Shown piece by piece: positions 56,234 to 64,000 of a stretch of 64,000 nucleotides of DNA (position 1 is the stretch's first letter; each line of letters starts with the position of its first letter). Made by a program: the position numbers and the translations under genes. The notes under the pieces were generated by a model. The model did no database searches. It saw nothing but the letters and a program-made list of their open reading frames with translations, and had not been told where the DNA came from. This DNA is from an uncultured Kangiella sp. (lineage in GTDB: Bacteria; Pseudomonadota; Gammaproteobacteria; Enterobacterales; Kangiellaceae): contig CANMKR010000001.1 in the NCBI GenBank assembly GCA_947498625.1, positions 612,090 through 676,089 on the forward strand, written 5' to 3'.

Positions 56234-57031
56234 ATGCAAAATATCAATACCACTCCTATCCAAGGCTCAAACTGGGTAGCGTTTCAGACGATTATTCTAA
56301 AAGAAATCACTCGGTTTATGCGTATTTGGGTACAAACTATTTTGCCACCAGCTATCACCATGAGTTTGTATTTTGTGATTTTTGGTAATCTGATTGGTTC
56401 TCGAGTTGGGACAATGGATGGACTTCCTTATATGGAGTTTATCGTCCCTGGTTTAATTATGATGTCAGTGATCACCAACTCTTACTCAAATGTGGTCTCC
56501 TCTTTCTTTAGCGCTAAGTATCAACGCTCGATTGAAGAAATGATGATTTCGCCTGTCCCTAACTGGATCATTTTAGCGGGCTTTGTCGGTGGTGGCGTGT
56601 TAAGAGGCTTGCTCACGGGCTTCATTGTGACTCTGGTTTCATTATTTTTTATCGATAATATTGAAATTCATAATGTTGTAGTTTTGATCAGTGTAGTCAT
56701 TCTAACTTCCATTTTATTTGCTATGGCGGGTTTCCTTAACGCTTTATTTGCACGTTCTTTTGATGATATATCGATAATCCCCACCTTTGTATTAACGCCA
56801 TTAACCTACCTTGGCGGTGTTTTTTATTCGATAAAATTACTGCCAGATTTTTGGCAAGGTGTATCGCAAGCCAATCCAATCATTTATATGGTGAATGCCT
56901 TCCGTTATGGTTTTTTAGGTAAATCGGATATCTCCATCGAGGTTGCATTCGGCCTAATCATGGTCTTCATAGTGATTTTAGCGAGCATTTGTTTGTATCT
57001 ATTGCATAAAGGAAAAGGGTTAAGATCCTAG
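56234..57031 (+). CDS. ABC-2 type permease (YadH-like)
   Basis: 265 aa with six helices. LKEITRFMRIWVQTILPPAI, MSLYFVIFGNLIGSRVG and MMISPVPNWIILAGFVGGG match the ABC-2 family of drug or polysaccharide exporters. It starts 2 bp after the ATPase gene and ends directly before the LON-domain gene. The ubiX-linked order is known in other gammaproteobacteria. Confidence 0.92.
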   Translation: MQNINTTPIQGSNWVAFQTIILKEITRFMRIWVQTILPPAITMSLYFVIFGNLIGSRVGTMDGLPYMEFIVPGLIMMSVITNSYSNVVSSFFSAKYQRSIEEMMISPVPNWIILAGFVGGGVLRGLLTGFIVTLVSLFFIDNIEIHNVVVLISVVILTSILFAMAGFLNALFARSFDDISIIPTFVLTPLTYLGGVFYSIKLLPDFWQGVSQANPIIYMVNAFRYGFLGKSDISIEVAFGLIMVFIVILASICLYLLHKGKGLRS

Positions 57032-57622
57032 ATGGATTTTAGCAGCAACCGCGTTATTCCAATTTTCCCGCTCTCTCGAGTGGTTTTCCCTGATAGCCTG
57101 CTGAGATTGCAAATATTTGAGCAGCGCTATCTGCAAATGGTTTCAGAACAATTATCGAAAGGCGAAGGCTTTGGCGTTTGCCTGATAAAGAAAGGTAATG
57201 AAGCAGGTATCCCGGCAACGCCTTTTACCATTGGTACTTATGTAGAAATCATAGATTTTGATCAAACTGAGAAAGGACTTTTAAAAATCGTTTGTTTGGG
57301 GCAACGCAGTTTCCAAATTAACAGTCTTGAAACCTTAGATTCTAATTTACTGACTGCAAATGTCTCTTGGCTTGATCCCATCGATGAGAAGCAAGTGCTT
57401 GATGAGCAGGCTGAGTTAGTTAATTTATTGTCCGACTTATCAGAGCATCCGCAGGTAGAAATCATTGAGGATGAACAAAAGTGGAGCCAGCTGGGTTTTG
57501 TTATGGACCGTTTAACTGAATTTATGCCAATCTCAGAACGACAAAAACAATCCATTCTTGAAACAACCGATATTGAACTTAGACAGGCAATCTTGTTTCA
57601 GATGCTAAATTGGATACGTTAA
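57032..57622 (+). CDS. LON substrate-binding-domain protein
   Basis: 196 aa made up of a single LON N-terminal-like domain without ATPase or protease parts. VIPIFPLSRVVFPDSLLRLQIFEQRYLQMV and GFGVCLIKKG are characteristic. Its role as a free domain is unknown. ATG directly follows the permease stop, so it is the third gene of the operon. No clear terminator follows on the plus strand. Confidence 0.88.
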   Translation: MDFSSNRVIPIFPLSRVVFPDSLLRLQIFEQRYLQMVSEQLSKGEGFGVCLIKKGNEAGIPATPFTIGTYVEIIDFDQTEKGLLKIVCLGQRSFQINSLETLDSNLLTANVSWLDPIDEKQVLDEQAELVNLLSDLSEHPQVEIIEDEQKWSQLGFVMDRLTEFMPISERQKQSILETTDIELRQAILFQMLNWIR

Positions 57623-57671
57623 AAATAGCCTCCTTAGGTCAGCTTGGTAAGTTAAGAGCTTTATTTTGGAC

Positions 57672-57779
57672 AAAAAAATGCCCATCATTTGATGGGCAAA
57701 TGGCTTGCGCATTGATTGGCTAACTTTGAGCGGGTAGATGCCCTCGGTTAGCCGGGGATAGTCTGCACTTAGGAGTGCC
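57672..57779 (-). ncRNA. candidate small RNA on the minus strand
   Basis: In a 343-bp gap between two stops, the minus strand carries an ordered set: promoter (57782-57810), then a hairpin with arms GCACT/AGTGC around loop CCTA (57765-57778), a second stem GGCTAAC/GTTAGCC (57718-57724 with 57747-57753) capped by a smaller hairpin, a single-stranded linker, and a terminator GCCCATC-AAAT-GATGGGC followed by seven T (57680-57697, T-tract 57672-57678). About 107 nt. Unpaired stretches are C-rich (CTCCT, TATCCCC, CTACCCG), which suits pairing to ribosome-binding sites. The Rfam family is not recognised. hfq is in this window. Confidence 0.6.
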
Positions 57780-57781
57780 TA

Positions 57782-57810
57782 CATATAGATATAAGCATAA
57801 AGTGTGCCAA
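57782..57810 (-). promoter_or_regulatory. promoter of the candidate small RNA
   Basis: On the minus strand TTGGCA (57805-57810), a 17-bp spacer and TATATG (57782-57787), so transcription would begin near 57775-57779. The -35 has five of six consensus bases and the spacing is ideal; the -10 has four or so. Confidence 0.6.
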
Positions 57811-57920
57811 AAGATTTAAGTGATTGAATTTTAAGGACTTATTTATTTTATATCGTGATAAACATTTATTTCTTAATCGAACTGTAAATAATTTAAACAG
57901 TTCTATAAAACGCTAAACAA

Positions 57921-57947
57921 TAAAAAAGGGTGCTAAGAGCACCCTTT
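57921..57947 (-). terminator. intrinsic terminator for fabV (minus strand)
   Basis: On the minus strand AAAGGGTGCT, loop CTT, AGCACCCTTT then TTTA. It separates fabV from the small RNA further left. Confidence 0.88.
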
Positions 57948-57965
57948 GATAGTTTTAACTGCGAG

Positions 57966-59147
57966 TTAAATTCTAGGGTCTAAATCTTCTTCGTAATCAA
58001 CGCCATCGACTTCAAAGCCAAATAGCTTAAAGAATTCATGCTTATAGCCATGATAATCTGAGATATCTGAAATGTTTTCGGTGGAAGCTTTATCCCAAAG
58101 AGCTTCAACTTTATCCTGGATAGAATCATCTAACTCTTTTAAGTCCAAACGATAACGACGGGTATCATCATATACAGCTTCGCCATTGATCATTTGATCA
58201 TGAATAAGTCCTTTAATCTGCTCAACTGGATTTTCATGTACTCCAGCTTCTTTCATGACCTTGTATAACAAAGAAATGTAAAGCGGCATCACTGGAATCG
58301 CTGAGCTCGCTTGGGTTACCACGGCTTTTAAAACCGCAACATTTGCTGAGCCGTTGTATTTGCTTTGCAGGTTTTCATGAATTGCGTGAGAGGCTCTATC
58401 CAAATCTTCTTTAGCCTTACCAATAGTGGCATGACCATAGATTGGCCAAGTGAGCTTTTTGCCAATGTAGGTGTAAGCGACGGTATTAACACCTTCAGCA
58501 AGCACTCCTGCATTTTCTAGGGCATTCATCCATAATTCCCAATCTTCGCCACCCATAACCTTAATGGTGTTTTGGATATCATCGTCATTGGCTGGCTCAA
58601 TAGTGACATCATGAACTTCACCTTTGTCGGTATTTAATGTTTTACAAGTAACCGTGTCACCAATCGGTTTAAGTACCGACTTATAGACATCACCAGTATC
58701 AGGATCTTGGCGACGGGGCGAAGCTAATGAATAAACCACTAGATCGATTTTACCCATTTCTTCTTGAATGATTTTAATAGCATCTTCTTTGGCTTGATGA
58801 GAAAAAGCATCGCCATTGATGCTTTTATGCCAAACCCCAGCTTTATCTGCGGCGATCTCAAAGCCACGATTGTTATACCAACCGGCCGTGCCAGTTTTAC
58901 GTTCAGAAGCTTCTTTTTCAAAGAATAGACCTAGGGTCTTGGCGCCATAACCAAAGGCAGAAACGAGGCGAGAAGCCAAGCCATAACCGGTTGATGAGCC
59001 GATGACTAAAACATTTTTAGGCGCATTAGCAGGTACATCGGTAATTTCTTGCTTGATGTAATCGATCTGCTCTTGAACATGAGCTATACAACCTTTTGGG
59101 TGAGAAGCGGTACAAATAAAGCCGCGAACTTTTGGTTTTATTACCAT
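57966..59147 (-). CDS. fabV: trans-2-enoyl-ACP/CoA reductase FabV
   Basis: NADH-dependent enoyl reductase of the last step in fatty acid elongation. 393 aa from ATG 59147, which has TTGGAG six bases upstream. IGSSTGYGLASRLVSAFGYG is the NAD-binding Rossmann motif, and the FFEKEASERKTGTAGWYNN and AYTYIGKKLTWPIY (Tyr-x8-Lys type active site) segments are typical. The TTG 59159 start would place the RBS inside the gene. FabV enzymes tolerate triclosan. It is divergent from the O-antigen-ligase-like gene. Confidence 0.94.
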   Translation of the reverse strand: MVIKPKVRGFICTASHPKGCIAHVQEQIDYIKQEITDVPANAPKNVLVIGSSTGYGLASRLVSAFGYGAKTLGLFFEKEASERKTGTAGWYNNRGFEIAADKAGVWHKSINGDAFSHQAKEDAIKIIQEEMGKIDLVVYSLASPRRQDPDTGDVYKSVLKPIGDTVTCKTLNTDKGEVHDVTIEPANDDDIQNTIKVMGGEDWELWMNALENAGVLAEGVNTVAYTYIGKKLTWPIYGHATIGKAKEDLDRASHAIHENLQSKYNGSANVAVLKAVVTQASSAIPVMPLYISLLYKVMKEAGVHENPVEQIKGLIHDQMINGEAVYDDTRRYRLDLKELDDSIQDKVEALWDKASTENISDISDYHGYKHEFFKLFGFEVDGVDYEEDLDPRI

Positions 59148-59262
59148 GAGATTCTCCAAATACTGGAAACTGCTTTTAAAATTGGCGCTATTGTAACCCT
59201 TTTCTCTAGCAAAGAGGTACTACCATTGGTAGCATTAAGCAAAAGTTAGATTGCTTAATACT

Positions 59263-61101
59263 ATGCTAAAAACTTCAAAAACAAGACAAACAGAAAAGTT
59301 TTTTGATTATTTCATTATATTATTAGCGGCCACTCCATTTTTGGCGCTGATCATCACATCAAAAAAGATCTATCCTGCTGAGATGTTGATGAAATTAATT
59401 TTTCTGTTAATCGCTGCGGGTGGTTTGATTGCTTATCTAGTAAGCAAGCGAAAATTCACTCTTAATAAGATACCCTTGCTCAGCATTCCTATGCTTGGGC
59501 TAATGGGACTAACGCTTATTGGTCTATTATGGACGCATAACTATTTTGAATTAGTCATGAATAACTTTCACTGGCTAGCAGCTTTATGTTTAGCGTTGCT
59601 GTTATGGCAATGGGATTACAGCCAAGCGTCAGTGGAACGTTGGTTGAATGTACTTGTGATCAGTGCAACTCTTACTGCGGCTATCGGGATTATTCAGCAT
59701 TTATTTGAATTTTCTGAAATTAAGCAGGGCGCGAAGCCAGCATCTGTTTTCTTCAATCGAAATATGGCCACGCAGTTTGTGATGGCCATTCTTCCTATGA
59801 CATTAGTCCGTTTTTGGAATTACGAATTAAAAGATAGTAAAGCTTTGTTAGCCAATAGCATTGCTTTTTGCTTTATGCTTACCTATATCGCCTATACTCA
59901 AACTCGAGCAGCATGGCTGACGTTAATTATAATTATAGTTGCTGTCATAATCGCTATTGGAATTTTTTCCTCCTACCGACAATCATTAAGTCATTTAAAA
60001 AAACCGTATTTGTTATCAAGCTTACTAGCAACTTTAGTGTTAGTGCATTTCAATGCTGAAGGTTTTCATTGGTTCTTTAAAGCGGTATTTGATGAAGCCA
60101 ATCAAATTACTGAGGCGGTGAGTTTAGAAAATAAAGGTGAAGCTCGTTATAAACTCTTTATTAATTCATTGCATATGGCAAAAGAAAATTGGCTTACCGG
60201 AGTTGGTCCTGGTCAATGGAGCGTATTTTACGGCGACTACATGAATAGCATTGTCGTTGATGATCATATTAATTACCAAGTCCGTGCTTCAAAAGTCCAC
60301 AATGCTTACATTCAGATCATGGCCGAATACGGCATTTTGGGATTAGCTCTTGTGGTCTTTGGATTGGCATCATTAGTAATTTCGGCCTGGAGTTTGCTGA
60401 AAAATACATTCAATTATACCAATCTTGGGCTTGTTTTAAGTGTCTTGGCGATTCTCACTCAAGCAAACCTTAGCTTTAGTATGCATTTAGCAATGCCAGT
60501 TATGCTATTGGTATTTAGTTTGGTCATTATTACTAAGCAGTTAACCAATAATAAAAACTTCACATTACCAATCAATAAAAATATTGTTTTAGTCATTGCT
60601 TCAGTATTAACACTGGCTGTAGGCTTTTTTGTGGTTAATGCATATACCGCTAGATTAGATTATGTGGACTCAAGAATTTTCTTGAGAGATAAGAACTTTG
60701 CTGGAGCATACCAAGCAGCAAGCAAAGCTATTGAAAGAAACCCTTACCATAAAAATGCTCATGTGATCCTATTTAATTCTGCAATAGAATTGGATAAAGC
60801 AGCTGAGGTTAGCGACAAACTTGAAATAGCATTGAAAAAATATCCATTTGCTCAAGAATTACTTTTCCCTGCTGCTCAACTGACTAAAGTGACCAAAAGT
60901 CATGAAAAAGATATCGAATATAACCAAAGGCTAGTCAATTTATTTCCTTACGATGCTGTAACCGTAAAACGATTAGGCGATGCGTATCGCAGGGCGGAGG
61001 ATAAAGCTAATATGAAGCTTTATTATCAACAAGCAGTGGATTTAGATGAAACTTTAAAAGAACACTCGACCATTAAGCGATTTTTATACAACCAAAAATA
61101 A
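59263..61101 (+). CDS. O-antigen ligase/Wzy-like membrane protein with C-terminal TPR-like tail
   Basis: 612 aa with about 12 helices. The central YTQTRAAWLTLII and following periplasmic loop (with VGPGQWSVFYGDYM and KVHNAYIQIMAEYGILGLA) match the Wzy_C/O-antigen ligase family. From about residue 470 a soluble part of helical repeats follows (FAGAYQAASKAIERNPYHKNAH). ATG 59263 is preferred over TTG 59251, but neither has a strong RBS. Relatives act in O-antigen joining or pilin glycosylation. The acceptor is unknown and no glycosyltransferase genes are in view. Confidence 0.83.
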   Translation: MLKTSKTRQTEKFFDYFIILLAATPFLALIITSKKIYPAEMLMKLIFLLIAAGGLIAYLVSKRKFTLNKIPLLSIPMLGLMGLTLIGLLWTHNYFELVMNNFHWLAALCLALLLWQWDYSQASVERWLNVLVISATLTAAIGIIQHLFEFSEIKQGAKPASVFFNRNMATQFVMAILPMTLVRFWNYELKDSKALLANSIAFCFMLTYIAYTQTRAAWLTLIIIIVAVIIAIGIFSSYRQSLSHLKKPYLLSSLLATLVLVHFNAEGFHWFFKAVFDEANQITEAVSLENKGEARYKLFINSLHMAKENWLTGVGPGQWSVFYGDYMNSIVVDDHINYQVRASKVHNAYIQIMAEYGILGLALVVFGLASLVISAWSLLKNTFNYTNLGLVLSVLAILTQANLSFSMHLAMPVMLLVFSLVIITKQLTNNKNFTLPINKNIVLVIASVLTLAVGFFVVNAYTARLDYVDSRIFLRDKNFAGAYQAASKAIERNPYHKNAHVILFNSAIELDKAAEVSDKLEIALKKYPFAQELLFPAAQLTKVTKSHEKDIEYNQRLVNLFPYDAVTVKRLGDAYRRAEDKANMKLYYQQAVDLDETLKEHSTIKRFLYNQK

Positions 61102-61106
61102 TAACC

Positions 61107-62840
61107 ATGAAGAAAAAAACGGATAAAAAAGGCTTGGGCTGTTTAGTCATTTTTGGCGGCATATTTTTATTAGCGGGTATTGGAGCTTTTCTGATGCAGG
61201 CTGCTCCACTATATCATTCATTGCTGGCTAATGATTGGCAGCCAGTTAATGCAAAAATCATCAGTGTTAAGCAAACGAGCTCTAACTCAAGCGAAGGTGG
61301 CACCACTTATGGCGTAAAAGGATCTTTTAGTTATCAATATGAAGGAAGAAGTTATACCTCGTCAAAACTAAATTTTTCTTCAGGCACTGACAATATAGGC
61401 GATTACCAAAAAGATTTTTATCAACGTTTAAGAAGCGCCCAAAGAAATGATCGCTCTGTTACCGCTTTTGTGAACCCTAATAATCCATCAGAAGCTGTCA
61501 TCGATAAAGGTATTCGTTGGGGAATGTTGGGCTTTGGCTCTATTTTTCTATTGGTTTTTGGCGGCGCAGGTGGAGGCATTATTTTTGCTGGATTCTGGGG
61601 ACAGCGTAAGAATAAAGAAGAAGAAAAGTTACAAGCCGAATTTCAAGATAAGCCATGGTTGTGGCGTGAAGAATGGCAACAAGAATTCTTCACCGCAAAT
61701 TCAAAAGGTAGCTACATAGCTATCGCCATATTTGCAGCTTTCTGGAATTTAATCTCTTTCCCCATAGCGATAATGGCTTTACCAGACATTATTAAAAAAG
61801 GGGAGTATGTAGGCTTATTTGTTCTATTATTCCCATTGGTTGGAATATTTATGGCTGGATGGGCTATAGCGCTTTATCGAAGACACAAGCGTTACGGTGG
61901 CATTAAACTCTATGTAGATGATCAGCGAATTAAAATTGGTGATATAAATCGTGGTTATTTTCAATTACCTCCATTGCAACTGAATAACTCCGAAGCGATT
62001 ATCAGTCTTAAATCTATTCATAAATATGAATCAGGAACGGGCAAAGATCGTTCTACTAGAGAAAAAATATTGTGGGAAGACACTCAAAGAGTGGATATTT
62101 TTTCTTCAGAATCTAGATTTGAGTTTAATGTACCTTCGAGTCTGAAAGAAACCGATGCTTCAAATTCAAGATCGCAATATCTATGGCGAATATCTATAGA
62201 CTCCAAACAGAAAGGCCCGGATCTAAAGTTAGACTTTGAAGTGCCTGCATTTAAATTGTCCAAAGAAGAGCAGTTAGAAAAAGAAATGGAAGAAACGGAT
62301 TTATTTACCGCAGACTCCTCTCCGTCTTTTGCCAGTCGAGTAAGCGAAAGGGGTGACTGGACCAAAATTGGCGTTATCCAGTCTTATTCTAATCAAGGCG
62401 TAGAATACTTATTCCCAAGAATGAACACCTTGCTATGGTCAATAATGTCACTAATTGGCTGGGTATTTGTAGCAGTGGGTATCGGTGTTTATATGCACGG
62501 AGCACCAGTATTATTCCTCATCATATTTGGACTGTTGGGTGGACTCTTTGGGGTTTTAGGGATGAGATCAGCTTTATTTAAAAGCCGAGTATATGTCGAT
62601 GGTTCGAATCTATATTATCAAATCGGGCACATTACTTTTGGTGAAACAAAAAGCATTCCCAAAGAAAATATAAGAAAATTCGATACCATTTCGCTGACCA
62701 GTTCAGGCAACACCAAGTATTACAATATATTGGTTCATACTAATGATGGAAGAAAACACACCATTGCCAAGAACTTAAAAGTTAAAGGTGATATCGAGGC
62801 GTTTATCACCAAGCTAAAAGACGAACTGAATTATATGTAA
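61107..62840 (+). CDS. DUF3592 multi-pass membrane protein
   Basis: 577 aa. Helix at about 10-28, then a DUF3592 domain (about 35-140) with DWQPVNAKIISVKQTSSNSS and AFVNPNNPSEAVIDKGIRW, helices at about 140-165, 200-225 and 235-255, a large beta-rich region, and two helices near 445-485. No function known for DUF3592. It starts 5 bp after the Wzy-like gene and so belongs to its operon. Confidence 0.8.
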   Translation: MKKKTDKKGLGCLVIFGGIFLLAGIGAFLMQAAPLYHSLLANDWQPVNAKIISVKQTSSNSSEGGTTYGVKGSFSYQYEGRSYTSSKLNFSSGTDNIGDYQKDFYQRLRSAQRNDRSVTAFVNPNNPSEAVIDKGIRWGMLGFGSIFLLVFGGAGGGIIFAGFWGQRKNKEEEKLQAEFQDKPWLWREEWQQEFFTANSKGSYIAIAIFAAFWNLISFPIAIMALPDIIKKGEYVGLFVLLFPLVGIFMAGWAIALYRRHKRYGGIKLYVDDQRIKIGDINRGYFQLPPLQLNNSEAIISLKSIHKYESGTGKDRSTREKILWEDTQRVDIFSSESRFEFNVPSSLKETDASNSRSQYLWRISIDSKQKGPDLKLDFEVPAFKLSKEEQLEKEMEETDLFTADSSPSFASRVSERGDWTKIGVIQSYSNQGVEYLFPRMNTLLWSIMSLIGWVFVAVGIGVYMHGAPVLFLIIFGLLGGLFGVLGMRSALFKSRVYVDGSNLYYQIGHITFGETKSIPKENIRKFDTISLTSSGNTKYYNILVHTNDGRKHTIAKNLKVKGDIEAFITKLKDELNYM

Positions 62841-62862
62841 AAAAGACGCCCTTAGGGCGTCG
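62838..62862 (-). terminator. intrinsic terminator for the beta-propeller gene (minus strand)
   Basis: On the minus strand GACGCCC, loop TAA, GGGCGTCTTTTTT. The A/T tail on that side overlaps the end of the DUF3592 gene. Confidence 0.88.
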
Positions 62863-62890
62863 AAAGGAGTTAAGTCTTTAGGTTGATGGT

Positions 62891-64000
62891 TTAATTATGG
62901 TTTGCAAGTAGTCGTTCTCTAAAAATAAACACCAGCAAAAGCAGTGAAAACATTGTAATAGGACCGCCCCCACTCGAACCTGATGGCGCTGGAGCCGGGG
63001 GAGGAGGGGTTGACCCAGATACCACCAGTTCGTACGATTGTACAACTGTTGACAGGGAATCATTAAGAGAAGCTGTCACCGTATAGGTTTGTCCTGAATC
63101 ATTCGCCGAGGGCGTTCCAGAAATAGTATCGGTGCCGTCAAAAGCCAACCATGCAGGTAGGTCACTAAATTCTAAAGTTAAAGCATCGTTGTTAGGGTCT
63201 TCAAAAGTGTATTGGTAGCTATATGCACTATCTTGAGAGGCGCTTGTGATAGGAGTACTAGTAAAGTAAGGGGCAATTTGATCAACTTGAGGGTCTGCGA
63301 ATAACGCTCGTCTGACATGATTTTGTGTAGCGAAATAAATACTATTACCATCTTCTGCTACAGCTAATCCGATTGCGGGGTCCATGCTTGCAATATCTAG
63401 AGTACCATCCTGAAAACCATTATTGGAAGCATTCACTACAAATATGTGATTACCATCTAAGTCAACTTCAATAATCTGTCCTTGATTGATTACGGTTGCG
63501 AAAAGCTTGTTATTAAATTCATCAAATTGGATATAGCCAAAACCTTCTAGTCCAGTTGAAGAGAATAAACTAATATCTCCACTAGGGCTGACTTTATATA
63601 TATCTCCACTTCCATAACTAGTGACATATACATTGTTGTCACTATCAATACAAAGACTAGACACACTGGATAACTGATTGATGGAAGCAAAACTTTCTGA
63701 GGTGCCATCTGGTGTAACTTTAGTTACTGTAGTTGTCCCAGCGAAGTTACTAACATATAAGTTCCCTAAGTCATCCCAATCTAAAGCTATAGGTTCTCTT
63801 ATTCCGGAACTAAACGTTTCTATTTGCCCATTAACAACTGTGACGACTTCACCAATATTATACATGGCAACTAGCATATTACCTGCGTTATCAAATCTTA
63901 TACCTGCAGGTCCGTTGTTATTTGCTGTTAACACTATTGACACCTCTCCATTAGGAGTGATTCTATAAATAACCCCAGTGTTATAGTTAGAGCTATATAG
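62891..64000 (-). CDS. secreted beta-propeller/Ig-domain protein with GlyGly-CTERM tail, 5' end outside window
   Basis: At least 369 codons; the frame is open to base 64000, and the apparent GTG at 63943 is an internal Val. N-terminal visible part has NHL/SMP-30-like propeller blades (GNLYVSNFAGTTTVTKVTPDG, split by several similar motifs). Then a putative Ig domain (about 85 residues) with LPAWLAFDGTDTISGTPSAND, as in the He_PIG family. The C-terminus has a Gly-Gly motif, SGGGPITMFSLLLLVFIF, then a basic end, which is the GlyGly-CTERM sorting signal cleaved by rhombosortase. A terminator follows. Confidence 0.78.
   Translation of the reverse strand, partial: LYSSNYNTGVIYRITPNGEVSIVLTANNNGPAGIRFDNAGNMLVAMYNIGEVVTVVNGQIETFSSGIREPIALDWDDLGNLYVSNFAGTTTVTKVTPDGTSESFASINQLSSVSSLCIDSDNNVYVTSYGSGDIYKVSPSGDISLFSSTGLEGFGYIQFDEFNNKLFATVINQGQIIEVDLDGNHIFVVNASNNGFQDGTLDIASMDPAIGLAVAEDGNSIYFATQNHVRRALFADPQVDQIAPYFTSTPITSASQDSAYSYQYTFEDPNNDALTLEFSDLPAWLAFDGTDTISGTPSANDSGQTYTVTASLNDSLSTVVQSYELVVSGSTPPPPAPAPSGSSGGGPITMFSLLLLVFIFRERLLANHN

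Noticed and set aside
57680-57697. GCCCATC-ATTT-GATGGGC hairpin read as a plus-strand terminator for the LON gene
   Set aside because: On the plus strand it is followed by AAATGG, not T. The T-tract is only on the minus strand, so it belongs to a leftward transcript.
62601-62612. GGTTCGAATC as a tRNA T-arm
   Set aside because: It is inside the DUF3592 coding frame with no matching acceptor or anticodon stems.

Overview
The window looks like chromosomal core DNA of a moderately AT-rich gammaproteobacterium. The left third reproduces the well-known gammaproteobacterial superoperon (orn, tsaE, amiB, mutL, miaA, hfq, hflX, hflK, hflC, yjeT-like, purA, rnr, rlmB). It is followed by rpsF-rpsR-rplI, dnaB and alr in the usual order. 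Protein similarity and composition suggest a marine Kangiella/Aliikangiella-type bacterium (inference; no 16S gene is present). I found no tRNA, rRNA, CRISPR array, insertion sequence, phage gene or att site. Gene starts are often GTG or TTG, and strong intrinsic terminators separate most units.

Layout. 1-282 holds the start of a leftward pterin-4a-carbinolamine dehydratase gene. 429-16234 is the RNA-metabolism, cell-wall, repair and purine block, interrupted by a short GNAT / DUF1653 / methyltransferase insert between purA and rnr. 16231-19806 (minus) is a 5-oxoprolinase operon, pxpCBA, with an NRAMP-like transporter that lacks the usual metal-binding motifs. 19899-21226 is the S6-S18-L9 operon with its promoter and a structured leader. 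21224-23082 (minus) is a trio of two membrane proteins and a DCC-family thiol protein. 23146-28060 carries a perfect DnaA box, dnaB, alr, yjbQ, a PepSY protein with a 37-codon ORF in its tail, and htpX behind a sigma-32-like promoter. 28119-32708 has a MORN-type protein, dusA, and two tandem paralogues of unknown function, the second with an in-frame TGA. 32799-43424 has an M16 lipoprotein peptidase, PldA phospholipase, an LCAT-like lipase, an MBL hydrolase, an FAH-family protein, a PCuAC copper chaperone, a DUF2333 protein, an ECF sigma/anti-sigma pair and ppa. 43614-53033 includes a membrane pyrophosphatase, a zinc-finger/membrane/repeat protein, a rhomboid-TPR protein, TonB, an AraC regulator with a hydrolase, and a PPi-type phosphofructokinase. 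53177-57622 has mpl, ubiX, an ABC-2 exporter and a LON-domain protein. 57672-57810 holds a candidate independent small RNA on the minus strand. 57966-64000 has fabV, an O-antigen-ligase-like protein, a DUF3592 protein and a 5'-truncated beta-propeller/Ig protein with a GlyGly-CTERM tail.

Gene cooperation. ppa, the ion-pumping pyrophosphatase and the PPi-type phosphofructokinase lie within about 10 kb and imply a cell that recycles pyrophosphate as an energy currency. AmiB, Mpl, Alr and the Wzy-like ligase serve the envelope. HflK/HflC, HtpX, the M16 peptidase and the rhomboid serve membrane and envelope proteolysis.

The strongest candidates for something undescribed are four. The first is the minus-strand small RNA at 57672-57779. 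The second is the FLGxDVHP paralogue pair at 29966-31945. The third is the NRAMP-like/PxpABC pairing. The fourth is the rpsF leader, which starts with a terminator-like hairpin.
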